Shown: positions 35,320 through 44,482, counted from the stretch's first letter. The stretch: DNA of 64,000 bases from Opitutales bacterium (GCA_022824405.1 JAJDZZ010000021.1:1-64000); one strand, 5' to 3'. Numbers and translations: made by a program. Notes: generated by a model not told the origin, from the letters alone.

Positions 35320-36540
35320 CTATTCGTGCCTCAAAGCGTCGATGGGGTCGAGTTGGGAAGCTTTTCGGGCGGGAAAGAGGCCGAAAACAACCCCTATGAC
35401 CACGGATACCCCAAGGGATATTGCGACAATCTCCGGTTTAATGATCGTGGTCATACCCCGGTATTCCTGCAGGAAATAGCAGATGCCGTAGGCGCTGGCA
35501 ATTCCCAGCACTCCACCCATGACGCTCAGGACGACGGCCTCGATCAGAAATTGGGTCAACACGTCTATGCTCCGGGCCCCCACTGCCACCCGGATCCCGA
35601 TTTCGCGGGTTCGCTCGGTTACGGATACCAACATGATGTTCATGATCCCGACCCCTCCCACGACCAGGGAAACGGCGGCAATGAACATGAGAAGGACCGT
35701 CAATTGTTGGGTGGTGGCGGAAAAGGCCTCGGTAATTTCGGTTTGGGTGCGCACGGTGAAGTCATCCTCCTGGCCATCGATCAGTTTGTGGGACAGGCGA
35801 AGGGTTTGGGCGACCTCCTCCTGGGCTGCTTCCATGACATCCGCGCTCAAAGCGCTGACGTATATCTGGCTGACGTATTGTGAATCGCCCCGCAAACGGA
35901 AGGCGGCGGTGGTAAGGGGAACAAGTATGATATCATCCTGATCCTGGCCGAAGGAGCTTTGTCCCTTGGCTTTCAACACCCCGATCACCTTGAAGGGGGT
36001 TTGCCGGATGCGAATCGATTGTCCGATGGGAACCTGGCCTGAAAACATGTTTTCAACTACGGAGGATCCCAGGACGGCCACCTTGGTTCTGGCCCGGATG
36101 TCGCGCTCGGTAAAAAAAGTCCCTTCTTCCAGATCCCAACTCTTTATGGTGAGGAATTCCGGAGAAACCCCCTGGATCTGGGTAAACCAATTGGTGCCCC
36201 CGCCGATGACCTGGTCGTTAGTGCTGACAATCCCCGAAACGGCCGCGATCAGCCTGCACTGCTCCTTGAGAATACCGGGATCCTTCAGGGTCAACGTTCT
36301 CGAACTCCCCGCCCCGCGGCGCACGCCTCCAAAGGTATTGGAGGAGGATCGGACCATTATGAGGTTCGTCCCCAAGGTCTTGATGCGGTCTTCGATATTC
36401 TTTTGCGCCCCGTCGCCAATGGCCCTCATGACAATGACCGCCCCTACCCCTATGACGATACCCAACATGGTCAGCAGACTCCGTAACCGGTTTTTCAGCA
36501 GACTGCTTCGGGCGACATCGACAAGCTTCAGAATTTTCAT
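35320..36540 (-). CDS. MacB-like ABC transporter permease
   Basis: A permease of 406 residues with the MacB topology. It has one N-terminal helix (LRSLLTMLGIVIGVGAVIVMRAIGDGA), a large periplasmic MacB_PCD domain of about 230 residues, and three C-terminal helices in the FtsX domain. The domain includes LLMFIAAVSLVVGGVGIMNIMLVSVTERTREIGIRVAVGA. In MacAB-TolC systems this subunit transmits ATP hydrolysis to periplasmic movement and exports macrolides, peptides or lipoproteins. Here the ATPase is a separate protein, and the two genes overlap by 4 bp. The DPIDALRHE C-terminus is typical. Confidence 0.92.
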   Translation of the reverse strand: MKILKLVDVARSSLLKNRLRSLLTMLGIVIGVGAVIVMRAIGDGAQKNIEDRIKTLGTNLIMVRSSSNTFGGVRRGAGSSRTLTLKDPGILKEQCRLIAAVSGIVSTNDQVIGGGTNWFTQIQGVSPEFLTIKSWDLEEGTFFTERDIRARTKVAVLGSSVVENMFSGQVPIGQSIRIRQTPFKVIGVLKAKGQSSFGQDQDDIILVPLTTAAFRLRGDSQYVSQIYVSALSADVMEAAQEEVAQTLRLSHKLIDGQEDDFTVRTQTEITEAFSATTQQLTVLLMFIAAVSLVVGGVGIMNIMLVSVTERTREIGIRVAVGARSIDVLTQFLIEAVVLSVMGGVLGIASAYGICYFLQEYRGMTTIIKPEIVAISLGVSVVIGVVFGLFPARKASQLDPIDALRHE

Positions 36541-37298
36541 TGGGGCGTCAGGTCTCCTTCTTGGGTGGGATCCCCGGTCCTATTAAGGGAGTCCTGACGA
36601 GCGTCGATTTTGTCCTCGATCGGTTCGTCCTGGATGATGAGGCCATCCCTCATATTGACGCGGCGGTTGGTATGTCGGGCGATTTCCAGCTCGTGGGTGA
36701 CCAGGACAATGGTTATACCTTGATCGTTCAGGTCCTGAAAAAGTCCCATCAGGTCCCGGGAGGTGCCCGTATCAAGGTTGCCGGTGGGTTCGTCGGCCAG
36801 GATGAGGGATGGATCGTTGACCAGGGCCCGAGCAATGGCCACGCGTTGTTGTTGCCCGCCGGATAGCTGTTGCGTCTGGTGATGCGAGCGATCGGCCAGA
36901 CCTACCCGGTCCAGGCACTCGGCCGCCTTTCTCTTGGGTTTAACGGAGGATTTCCGCCGTTGGTAGACCAAAGGCAATTCCACGTTTTCCAAGGCCGTGG
37001 TGCGGGGAAGGAGGTTGAATCCCTGAAAAACGAACCCGATTTTTTCATTGCGGATATCGGCCAGTTCATTGCGGGACAGCTTGCCGACCGCCACACCGTC
37101 CAAGCGGTATGCCCCGGAGGTGGGTCGATCGAGACAGCCGAGGATATTCATGAAAGTCGATTTTCCCGAACCGGAAGCGCCCATGATACTGACAAATTCC
37201 CCCGGTTCGATAGTAAGGTCCACCCCACGCAGGGCATGGACCGGTTGGGCCAATTCATAGGTTTTTTTCAGTTCGAAGGTCTGGATGACTTTGTCCAT
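36537..37298 (-). CDS. MacB/LolD-like ABC transporter ATP-binding protein
   Basis: An ABC ATPase of 253 residues. Walker A is GASGSGKS in the [24 protein letters not shown] context shared by MacB and LolD. The signature is [16 protein letters not shown], Walker B is [12 protein letters not shown], and the H-loop is in VTHELE. A C-terminal extension of about 25 residues after MRDGLI is not part of the fold. The gene sits between the fusion protein and permease genes, so it powers the same exporter. Confidence 0.93.
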   Translation of the reverse strand: MDKVIQTFELKKTYELAQPVHALRGVDLTIEPGEFVSIMGASGSGKSTFMNILGCLDRPTSGAYRLDGVAVGKLSRNELADIRNEKIGFVFQGFNLLPRTTALENVELPLVYQRRKSSVKPKRKAAECLDRVGLADRSHHQTQQLSGGQQQRVAIARALVNDPSLILADEPTGNLDTGTSRDLMGLFQDLNDQGITIVLVTHELEIARHTNRRVNMRDGLIIQDEPIEDKIDARQDSLNRTGDPTQEGDLTPQ

Positions 37299-37316
37299 TT
37301 GGGAAAGAAATCCGGA

Positions 37317-38744
37317 TTAGAATCCAAGGCGTCCCAGTCCACCTCTTCCTCGTCCTCTGTCGCCGCCCGGGCCACCCCGAGGAGCGGTGGTGTCCTGAGT
37401 CGTGGAGGGGGAAAGGACCTGGGAGATGATTTCCAGACCGAGGGGCAATTCTTCCTCGCGAAGGGGCATAATCTCGGTGGTAATGCCGTCACTGACTCCC
37501 GTCCTTACGGGGAGGAGTTGGAGTTGTCCTCCTTCGTCGACATACCAAAGGGTGGCCATGCTTCGGGGGCCGCCACGGCCTCCCGAACCTCCGGCTCCGC
37601 CTGATTGAAGGCTCCTTCCCTGGGCCAAACGTCCTCTGCCCGCTTCACCCCCAAAAGGCTCTCCCCGGGCAAAACGTCCTCCCCCGGGCCCTCCCTGGCC
37701 GCCGGGTTGAGGTCTGGTATCCCCTTCCGTTACGCCTTCTCCGCGCGGGCTCCTTCCCCCACCGGCGCTTTGACGACGCTGCCTCATTTGTTCGCGCCGT
37801 TCCTGCATAAAGGCCAACATTTCGTCGTTCATTTTCAGGTTCAGGGCGGAGGCTGGAACTGCGAGGCCGTCTTTCACCTCATCGACAACAAAATCCAGGG
37901 TTGCGGTCATGCCGGGCAAGAGCAAGTTGCGGGGGTTTTCCGTTTCAACGACCACGGTGTAGTTCACCACGTTCTGAATTACGGTCGGTTGCAAACGGAT
38001 TTCCACGACTTTTCCCACAAAATCGAGGTCGGGATAGGCCGCCACGGTGAACCGGGCCTCCTGATCTTTTTTTATCTGACCGATGTCGCTCTCGTCCACA
38101 TTGGCCAGAATCTCCATGAGGGCCAGGTCTTCGGCGATAATGAACAGCCTGGGGGTATTGAAACTTGCCGCCACGGTCTGCCCACGCTCTACATTGCGGT
38201 TGATTATGACACCGCTGATGGGGGCTCTTATTTCGGCGAAGGCGCGGTTTCGCCGTACCCGTTCCAGGGAGGCTTCCGCACTCAGGACGTTGGCTTGGGC
38301 GGTTTGCTGGGCGATTTCATAGGGCAGAAAATCGTTTCCCGACAAGAACCCTTTTTCGTGCAAGGGTTTAAATCGCTCGTATTCGATCTGGGCCCGTTTG
38401 AAGGTGGCTTTGTGGCGGAGAAGGTCGGCCTCGGAGCTTTTGACTTGCGCGTCGAGTACGGAAGTATCGATAAGGGCAACCAACTCACCCGCCTCCACCG
38501 GTTGATTGAAGTCCTTATAGACATCGGCGATGGTGCCGGACACCTGGGTGCCGACTTCCACCAACTCGCGGGCGCTCAAAGTTCCCGTTGCCGAAACCAT
38601 ATTCAAAATGTTCTTTCGCTCGATCTTGGCAAAATTGTATTGAGGGCCGGTCGCGGAAGTTTCTTCAGCGGCCATGAAATGATTATAACCCCACCAGCCC
38701 AATCCGGCCAACAGGAGGAAGAGAATCGTCAGTTTTACTTTCAC
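37317..38744 (-). CDS. MacA-like membrane fusion protein with Gly/Arg-rich insert
   Basis: A periplasmic adaptor of 475 residues in the HlyD/RND-MFP class that connects MacB to the outer membrane channel. One N-terminal helix (LTILFLLLAGLGWWGYNHF) anchors it. It carries the biotinyl-lipoyl halves (SGTIADVYKDFNQPVEAGELVALID and AEIRAPISGVIINRNVERGQTVAA) around an alpha-hairpin, then a beta-barrel segment (LLLPGMTATLDFVVDE). About 70 residues of Gly/Arg/Gln-rich low-complexity sequence then precede the final domain (TLWYVDEGGQLQLLPVRTG). The C-terminus is again RGG-rich. Standard MacA lacks both. It lies 6 bp after the TolC-like gene. Confidence 0.9.
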   Translation of the reverse strand: MKVKLTILFLLLAGLGWWGYNHFMAAEETSATGPQYNFAKIERKNILNMVSATGTLSARELVEVGTQVSGTIADVYKDFNQPVEAGELVALIDTSVLDAQVKSSEADLLRHKATFKRAQIEYERFKPLHEKGFLSGNDFLPYEIAQQTAQANVLSAEASLERVRRNRAFAEIRAPISGVIINRNVERGQTVAASFNTPRLFIIAEDLALMEILANVDESDIGQIKKDQEARFTVAAYPDLDFVGKVVEIRLQPTVIQNVVNYTVVVETENPRNLLLPGMTATLDFVVDEVKDGLAVPASALNLKMNDEMLAFMQERREQMRQRRQSAGGGRSPRGEGVTEGDTRPQPGGQGGPGGGRFARGEPFGGEAGRGRLAQGRSLQSGGAGGSGGRGGPRSMATLWYVDEGGQLQLLPVRTGVSDGITTEIMPLREEELPLGLEIISQVLSPSTTQDTTAPRGGPGGDRGRGRGGLGRLGF

Positions 38745-38750
38745 TTTTTT

Positions 38751-40130
38751 TTACTCCAATTCGGGAATGCTCGTTTCCAACTGCGAGAGGAGGAAGTATT
38801 CAATGGTTCCATCCTGGAAGGCAATGTCCATGCGGCTGGTAAAGAGGTTGAACCAAGCCTCCTCCACCGCAACCGCGGCGTCGAGGCGGGTGGAGCGCAG
38901 ACTGTTTACATCCAGCAAGGTTGCCGCCCCGGCATCGTAACGGGCCTGTTCCGCCTGAAGCGCTTCCTCCGAGGAACGGAGTTGGTCCTGGGAAAATGAC
39001 AACTGGGCCATGGCGGTACGGAAGTCGAGCAATGCCCTGCGAAGATCGGTTTGAGCGGCCTGTTGCAAATCGATCAGGTCGATTTCTTCCTGCCTGCGCT
39101 GCAGCACTGCCCGCGCCAGGTTCGTTCGGGTGCGCCGGCGATCGAAAATGGGCAAGGAAAACGCGAATCCCCCGATAAGGTCGGGCTGATTTCTGAAATA
39201 CTGGGTGGCGAAGGAAGCGTTGGGCTTAACACTCGTATAGCTGGTGCGGAGACTGGCCGATGCGGTCAAGGTGGGCAATCCTCCCGCCCTGGCCACACGA
39301 ATCCCCTGATCGGCCGCTTCCAGTCGATGTTGCTGGGCTATGAGATCGGGTCGTTGCACGATGCGGTTCAGGGAATCTTCCATGAGAGGTTCCGGCAAAC
39401 TATCCGGATCTCCCCAGCGGATATTTTCCAAATTAAAGGCAATTTGGGTCTGGGGTGGCAGGAGCAGCAGATCCTTAAGAATGTAAAGACTGGTTTCATG
39501 GGCCTGCTGGGCCTGGACCAGGCGCCGTTCGCTGTCGGCCACCAGGGCCCTTTGCCGCAAAACGTCGGCCAAAATGCGTATTTCGTTTTCGTAGCCCACC
39601 TCAATCCTCTCCAGGTTCTCCTTCCGGATACCCAACTCCTCGGATTGGATGTCTATTTCCTTCAATCGTAGCACGGCTTCCAAATAGCGAATTACGGACT
39701 GGAACAGAATAAATTGCTTGGACCGGTCGTATTCTCTCATGCTGGCCTCGAGGCTGGACCGAGCCTGTTCGATGGCTGCGGCACGTTCCCCTCCGTTATA
39801 AAGAACCAGGGAGGAACTCAGACTTCCGGAGGCGGTGTCGGTCAAATCGCCGCTATTCCAAAATGCCTCCCGACCGTCTCCCGAGTAGCGCAACTGGGCT
39901 CCCATGGAAGCGTTGAGATTGGCCTGGGAATCGGCTTCCCGGAAGCGGGCGTCGTTTTCCCTGAGTTCCACCAGCACCTGGGAGCGCTGCAGGGCCAAGT
40001 TGCGTTCCAGAGCCAGAGAGATGACCTCGGGCAGAGAGAGCGTACGGTTGAGAGGCATCTCCAATTCCTGGCCGGAGAGAGGAAGGGCCGCAAAAACAGG
40101 TGCGATGAAAAAGGTGAGGATTCGAAGCAT
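38751..40130 (-). CDS. TolC-like outer membrane efflux protein
   Basis: An outer membrane factor of 459 residues that would trimerise into a channel-tunnel. It begins with a signal peptide (ILTFFIAPVFAALPLSG), then LSLPEVISLALERNLALQRSQ, the standard opening of the first OEP repeat. The second repeat contains DLIAQQHRLEAADQGIRVARAGGLPTLTASASL. Coiled-coil helices make up most of the rest. It is the first gene of the four-gene efflux operon on this strand, with gaps of 6 bp, 18 bp and a 4-bp overlap downstream. Confidence 0.92.
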   Translation of the reverse strand: MLRILTFFIAPVFAALPLSGQELEMPLNRTLSLPEVISLALERNLALQRSQVLVELRENDARFREADSQANLNASMGAQLRYSGDGREAFWNSGDLTDTASGSLSSSLVLYNGGERAAAIEQARSSLEASMREYDRSKQFILFQSVIRYLEAVLRLKEIDIQSEELGIRKENLERIEVGYENEIRILADVLRQRALVADSERRLVQAQQAHETSLYILKDLLLLPPQTQIAFNLENIRWGDPDSLPEPLMEDSLNRIVQRPDLIAQQHRLEAADQGIRVARAGGLPTLTASASLRTSYTSVKPNASFATQYFRNQPDLIGGFAFSLPIFDRRRTRTNLARAVLQRRQEEIDLIDLQQAAQTDLRRALLDFRTAMAQLSFSQDQLRSSEEALQAEQARYDAGAATLLDVNSLRSTRLDAAVAVEEAWFNLFTSRMDIAFQDGTIEYFLLSQLETSIPELE

Positions 40131-40213
40131 AAAATTAAACCATGGATAAAATCGGACCTCCAGAATAACGCCGCCAAGGTCGAAAAGGTTTCATTGGTTT
40201 AAAGATTCTTTCT

Positions 40214-40300
40214 TGAAGGAGTTAACAGCAAAGGACGCAGAGGTTAATCGTGATCCCGATTATTATCAGCGCCTTCTTCCTTCTTCCTTCATCCTTCCTC
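40214..40300. repeat. Repeat-module remnant in the efflux/GntP gap
   Basis: This stretch has GAAGGAGTTAACAGC, then AAAGGACGCAGAGG, TTAATCGTGATCCCGATTA and a CTTCTTCCTTC run. All are variants of modules in other intergenic blocks, here reduced and out of their usual order. The 295-bp gap between the TolC-like and GntP genes (40131-40425) contains nothing else I can identify and must hold both divergent promoters. Confidence 0.5.
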
Positions 40301-40425
40301 TTGAGGGGGAGGACGGGCAATTTCGGGTTGCGCCAGGGGAGATGGGGAATCAGTTTGGGGCATGAAATTCACGGGGCGGCGGACCACCCGCCCTATCTCT
40401 CCGTTCATCCATTTTTACTTCTCTC

Positions 40426-41865
40426 ATGATCTTATCTCCGGCGCCGGTTTTGGCCGCATCCATGGTTTGGCCGTTCTTCGTATTGGCCATCGGGATATTG
40501 TTCATCATTCTGGCCATCGCGGTATTGCGTTTTCATCCCTTCATTGCCCTGATGCTGGCCGCCATCCTGGTAGGGGTGCTGGCAGTCTCCCTTCCGGGGG
40601 AGGAAGGCGGTAACCACGCGGTCGCCGCCATTGAATTGTCCATGGTCGAATTTGGTTCGACGGCGGGAAAAATCGCCTGGGTCATCGGATTGGCGGCCAT
40701 TATCGGGCTCTGTTTGATGGAAAGCGGAGCGGCCGACCGGATCGTGCGCGGCCTGGTCAGAACCCTGGGGGAAAAGCGGGCCGGATGGGCCATGATGTTG
40801 GCCGCTTTCTTCCTGTCGATTCCGGTTTTTTTCGACACAGTGTTCTTTCTCATCATACCCCTCGCCCAAGCCTTGGCCTTCCGTCTGGGCAAGCGTTACC
40901 TCTACTTCGTCATGTGCGTATGCGGAGGAGGGGTTCTCACTCACGGACTGGTTCCCCCGACCCCGGGTCCGCTGATAATGGTGGATACTTTGCAATTGGA
41001 CCTGGGTTTGGCCATGATGGTGGGGATAGCCTTGGGTTTGCCGGCCGGGGCATTTGGCATATGGGTCGCCGCCAGGATGGATCGGAAACTGAACCTCGGT
41101 TTGCGGGAGAGTCCCATCGTAAAAATTGCCGACCTGGAAGAGATTGTCGGCAAAGACGACGGGGAACTGCCTTCCTTCTTCCTTTCCATCATGCCGGTAT
41201 TTCTTCCGGTTTTCCTCATTGCCCTGGCCTCTATCGTCAAAGCCTTTGCAAATTTGGAAACAGGCGCCCTCGGGGCGGCAATCGAGGTATTGGGAAACAA
41301 GAACCTGGCCATGGCCTTGGGGGCGGCGATCGCCATATATTTGATGGCCACCCAGCGGAAGATCAAGTTGGGCCCCCTATGGAAGGAAATGGAAGGGCCC
41401 ATTGCCACGGCCGGGACCATCATATTGATTACTTCCGCAGGCGGCGCCTTTGGGGCCATGATTCGCCACGCCGGGGTGGGTGACGCGGTGAAGGCGGCTA
41501 CCGAGGGGACCGGGATTTCCCTGATTCTGCTGTCCTGGATCATCGCCTCGGTCCTTAAAATTGCCCAGGGCTCGGGCACCGTGTCCATGATCACCACTTC
41601 CGGGATAATGGCGGCTATCATTGGAGTGGGCGGAGGGCCCGAGGGCATCGCCCTACCCTATCATCCCGTTTACCTCTTTGCCGCCATCGCCTTCGGTTCG
41701 GGGGTCGGCTCCTGGATGAATGACAGCGGTTTCTGGGTGGTTTGCAAATTGAGTGGATTTACCGAAGTCGAGACACTCAAGACCTGGACCGTAATGCTCG
41801 CGGCCCTGGGCGTGTTCGGACTGGTTGAAGTTTTGATTTTCGCCAGGATTTTTCCGTTGATTTAA
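40426..41865 (+). CDS. GntP-family gluconate:H+ symporter
   Basis: An inner membrane transporter of 479 residues in the GntP family, which import gluconate, idonate, glycerate or related acids with protons. About 12-14 hydrophobic segments are present, including the start VWPFFVLAIGILFIILAIAVLRFHPF. Family motifs are FFLSIPVFFDTVFFLIIPLAQAL, then HGLVPPTPGPL and KIAQGSGTVSMITTSGIMAAI, and the end GSWMNDSGFWVVCKLSGF. The dehydratase gene begins 78 bp downstream, suggesting a sugar-acid uptake and catabolism pair. An alternative start lies 30 bp downstream at the ATG preceding VWPFF. Confidence 0.92.
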   Translation: MILSPAPVLAASMVWPFFVLAIGILFIILAIAVLRFHPFIALMLAAILVGVLAVSLPGEEGGNHAVAAIELSMVEFGSTAGKIAWVIGLAAIIGLCLMESGAADRIVRGLVRTLGEKRAGWAMMLAAFFLSIPVFFDTVFFLIIPLAQALAFRLGKRYLYFVMCVCGGGVLTHGLVPPTPGPLIMVDTLQLDLGLAMMVGIALGLPAGAFGIWVAARMDRKLNLGLRESPIVKIADLEEIVGKDDGELPSFFLSIMPVFLPVFLIALASIVKAFANLETGALGAAIEVLGNKNLAMALGAAIAIYLMATQRKIKLGPLWKEMEGPIATAGTIILITSAGGAFGAMIRHAGVGDAVKAATEGTGISLILLSWIIASVLKIAQGSGTVSMITTSGIMAAIIGVGGGPEGIALPYHPVYLFAAIAFGSGVGSWMNDSGFWVVCKLSGFTEVETLKTWTVMLAALGVFGLVEVLIFARIFPLI

Positions 41866-41943
41866 AATGGTCCGGGAATTCCCGTGCGGTTTCCCAGGGC
41901 GGCGCTCGACACTCCCCTGCCCTTCCCTTCATATTCTCATGCC

Positions 41944-43626
41944 ATGAGCGAGGAAAGACTCAACTGGAGAAGTCGGGAGTTGACCGATGGGGACAATGTG
42001 GCCATTCGCGCCTTCTATTATGGGCTGGGCTGGAAGGGGGATGATTTTAAAAAACCCCAGATCGGAATCGGAACCCCTTTACACGAGATCAACTTGTGCA
42101 ATATGCACTGTCATGCTATCGGGGGTTCGATCAAAACGGGCCTGGATGAGGCTGGCATGCTGGGATACCGATTCGGGGTGCCCTCGGTCAGCGACAACAT
42201 CACCCAGGCGCACAGCGGTGGAAATGCCTCCCTCCCCTCCCGCAACCTCATCGCCGACAGCGCCGAAATGGTGATTACGTCGCACCGTTTCGACGGGATG
42301 ATCGGTTTGCACCACTGCGACAAGAATGGGCCCGGATTCGCCCTGGCCCTCATGCGGAGCAACGTGCCGGGATTTATTCTGAGCGGGGGGACGATTCGTC
42401 CGGGACGCCTGGATGGTAAGGACCTGACCATTCAGGACATATACGACGTGCAAGCGGAGGTCGAGTTGGGAAAGTCCACCCCAGGGCAACTCCTCGAAAT
42501 TGCGAAAAATGCCTGTCCCGGTGCGGGAGGTTGCGGAATCGCCGCTTCTTTCAACACCTGGGGCCTGGCCATGGAAACCATCGGCCTCATGCCGCCTTAC
42601 AGTTCTTCCAATCCGGCCGTAGGGGAGGCGAAGCTGGAAGAATGCCGGAGAGCGGGTCGATGGATGCGGGAAATTTTGCAATCGGGCCGTCGCCCTCGCG
42701 ACGTCATCACGGTGGAATCCCTCGGTAATGCAACCGCCATGGTTGGAGCCAGCGGAGGCTCAACCAACGGTATTCTGCACCTGCTGGCCCTGGCTGCGGA
42801 GGCGGGAACGGACTTTGGATTGCGGGACGTGCAGGCGATATTGCGGAGAACCCCGGTATATTGTAACTTTGCCCCCCGAGGGAGGGGTACCATGATCGAC
42901 CTCTACCGAATGGGAGGTACCCCGATGTTGATCAAGCACCTGATTGAGGTGGGTGTATTGGATGGATCCCAACCGACCCTGTTTGCCGATTCCCTGGCCG
43001 ATCAGGTTGCCCATGCTCCGGCCATTCCGCCTGGCAACGACCTGATCGCACCGGCAGACAAGCCCTACAAACCCTTTGCCGATATGCAGATTTGTTTTGG
43101 TAACCTGGCTCCGGACGGCATCGTATTCAAAGTCTCCAGCCGCCAGGACCCGACTTTTCAGGGTCGGGCAATCTGCTTCGGCAATGTCGAGTCCCTGGTC
43201 GATGCGGTGACTCAAGGACGGATAAGGGCCGGACACGTGGTGGTGCTCCGCGGATGGGGCCCGGTGGCAAGGGGCATGCCGGAAGTCCTGGTGGCCACCT
43301 CGGCCTTATCCACTCCGGATCTGGATGGAAAAGTCGCGTTTGTCTCCGACACCCGCGTATCCGGGGTATCCCATGGCGCCATTGGGGTGCATTGCGCCCC
43401 GGAAGCGGCCGTTGGCGGACCCATCGGGTTCGTCCGGGACGGAGATACGATTTCCATCGATTTGTTAAAAGGCAAGATCGACTGGGAATCGTCCCGCCGA
43501 AAATCGATGGAAAACGGCTTCAAACCGTATGCCGGCGGCAGGGTTTACCTGCGCGAATTCACCAACCGGGTATCCCAGGCGGACAAGGGATGTGTGGACA
43601 AGACGTCGATCGGGCTCCGGAATTAA
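41944..43626 (+). CDS. IlvD/Edd-family sugar-acid dehydratase
   Basis: An iron-sulfur dehydratase of 560 residues from the dihydroxy-acid/phosphogluconate dehydratase family, which removes water from a 2,3-dihydroxy acid to give a 2-keto acid. Candidate cluster cysteines are in LCNMHC (52 and 56), HHCDKNGPG (near 125) and ACPGAGGCGIAAS (near 190 and 196). GASGGSTNGILHLLALA and the C-terminal SDTRVSGVSHGAIGVHCAPEA also fit. Position next to a GntP permease favours a sugar acid such as gluconate, galactonate or arabonate rather than valine/isoleucine synthesis; the exact substrate is not determined. I used ATG 41944, where homology begins. Confidence 0.88.
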   Translation: MSEERLNWRSRELTDGDNVAIRAFYYGLGWKGDDFKKPQIGIGTPLHEINLCNMHCHAIGGSIKTGLDEAGMLGYRFGVPSVSDNITQAHSGGNASLPSRNLIADSAEMVITSHRFDGMIGLHHCDKNGPGFALALMRSNVPGFILSGGTIRPGRLDGKDLTIQDIYDVQAEVELGKSTPGQLLEIAKNACPGAGGCGIAASFNTWGLAMETIGLMPPYSSSNPAVGEAKLEECRRAGRWMREILQSGRRPRDVITVESLGNATAMVGASGGSTNGILHLLALAAEAGTDFGLRDVQAILRRTPVYCNFAPRGRGTMIDLYRMGGTPMLIKHLIEVGVLDGSQPTLFADSLADQVAHAPAIPPGNDLIAPADKPYKPFADMQICFGNLAPDGIVFKVSSRQDPTFQGRAICFGNVESLVDAVTQGRIRAGHVVVLRGWGPVARGMPEVLVATSALSTPDLDGKVAFVSDTRVSGVSHGAIGVHCAPEAAVGGPIGFVRDGDTISIDLLKGKIDWESSRRKSMENGFKPYAGGRVYLREFTNRVSQADKGCVDKTSIGLRN

Positions 43627-43647
43627 GCTGGGAAGCAGCCGGAAGGA

Positions 43648-43971
43648 TCAACGCCAACGGTTCCGGTGTCCTTTTCTACCTCTATCCCCGCCGTAGCTGT
43701 CCCTTCCACCACGGTGGCGGGGTCGGTCCTGACGAGGAGTAGCCTCGACGGCGTTAATTTTACGCCCCATAAAATCCCTATTATTTAAAGCCTCAATTGC
43801 GCTTCTGGCTTCGGCATTGTCATTCATGGTAACAAATCCGAAACCACGGGATCTTCCCGTATCGCGATCTTTGATTATTTTGGCAGATGCCACATTGCCA
43901 TGGGCGGCAAAAGCATCGAACAGGTCTTGATCTTCAGCAGACCAAGGCAGATTTCCCACATATATTTCCAT
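43648..43971 (-). CDS. RRM-type RNA-binding protein
   Basis: A single RNA recognition motif protein of 107 residues, as found in cyanobacteria and many environmental bacteria, often cold-induced. RNP2 is MEIYVGNLPW at the start and RNP1 is RSRGFGFVTM near residue 50. The last 30 residues are rich in Arg, Gly and Asp (RPRHRGGRDSYGGDRGRKGH), an RGG-like tail. I chose ATG 43971, which starts directly at the first strand. Its 5-prime region is long and contains an intrinsic terminator at 44201, so expression could be attenuated. It converges on the dehydratase gene with 21 bp between. Confidence 0.9.
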   Translation of the reverse strand: MEIYVGNLPWSAEDQDLFDAFAAHGNVASAKIIKDRDTGRSRGFGFVTMNDNAEARSAIEALNNRDFMGRKINAVEATPRQDRPRHRGGRDSYGGDRGRKGHRNRWR

Positions 43972-44200
43972 TTGATTCAAGTGTGCGCCATAATTTAAAA
44001 TCAGAACCGATAAACGACGCAATAAACCGACTTCTGCCAAAGGAACACGGAGTTCTTTCAGTTTGCAAGAAGCTATCCATAGACTACTGGAAGAAGCGGG
44101 CAAGCCTAATCAGGCAGTTTATTGAGGCGGTCTTTTCGCCAGGTAAGGCAAAAGCCTCAGCGGCTTCGCGCCCGATTGAAATCGGATGGCGGAAGGGATC

Positions 44201-44224
44201 AAAAAAAATGCCCCCGAAGGGGCA
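44201..44224 (-). terminator. Intrinsic terminator with UUCG loop
   Basis: On the minus strand TGCCCC pairs with GGGGCA around a UUCG tetraloop closed by C-G, followed directly by eight T residues. The plus-strand side lacks a downstream T-run, so the direction is clear. It ends a transcript starting somewhere above 44224 on the minus strand, where no protein gene is visible. Confidence 0.85.
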
Positions 44225-44352
44225 AAAAAGAACCCGCTATTGTGCCGTATGCTCATTTGTTCTCCACCTTAAGAGGCGAGGTGGGCGCTTTCCTACGAAC
44301 TTTTGCCTTCCGATTTACGGCCTGACAGCCATTCGTCGGGGTCAAGCTCCCT
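44201..44352 (-). ncRNA. Candidate structured small RNA (about 150 nt)
   Basis: The minus-strand sequence from about 44352 to the terminator has no convincing ORF but can fold into one long rod. GACCCCG near the 5-prime end can pair with CGGGTTC near the 3-prime end. GCTGT pairs with ATAGC, and GCCGTA pairs perfectly with TACGGC. A large internal bubble then leads to the hairpin CCACCT...AGGTGG. This closing stem, bubble and apical hairpin layout resembles 6S RNA, but I do not recognise specific 6S sequence. It might instead be an attenuator leader of the RRM protein gene at 43971. Upstream is AT-rich (TTACTTTAAT), compatible with a promoter. Confidence 0.45.
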
Positions 44353-44482
44353 TAATATTGGATTAAAGTAAAAGAACGATTTTTCACACCTCGAACACAG
44401 CAGGTTTTGAGAAGGCATCATAGGTTGGGCGGGGGGGGCGTCAACCGAGAAGATCTTTTTTCTTTGGGTGGTGGAGAGGAAT
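44353..44482. other. Non-coding gap between candidate RNA and repeat block
   Basis: This part of the 700-bp gap between the RRM protein gene and the next gene has a G-run (GGGCGGGGGGGGCGTC around 44427) and a T-rich patch, and no open frame with family resemblance. The other side of the candidate RNA (43972-44200) is the presumed leader of the RRM gene. It holds short stems such as CCGATTGAAATCGG (44172-44185) but nothing I can assign. Confidence 0.5.

Noticed and set aside
37605-38999. A 464-residue plus-strand frame opposite the MacA-like and TolC-like genes
   Set aside because: It spans the junction of two well-identified genes and has no recognisable domain.
44201-44352. tmRNA, SRP RNA or RNase P RNA as identity of the candidate small RNA
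   Set aside because: I see no tag-reading frame or tRNA-like acceptor end, no SRP Alu/S domain tetraloop motif, and no RNase P core motif.
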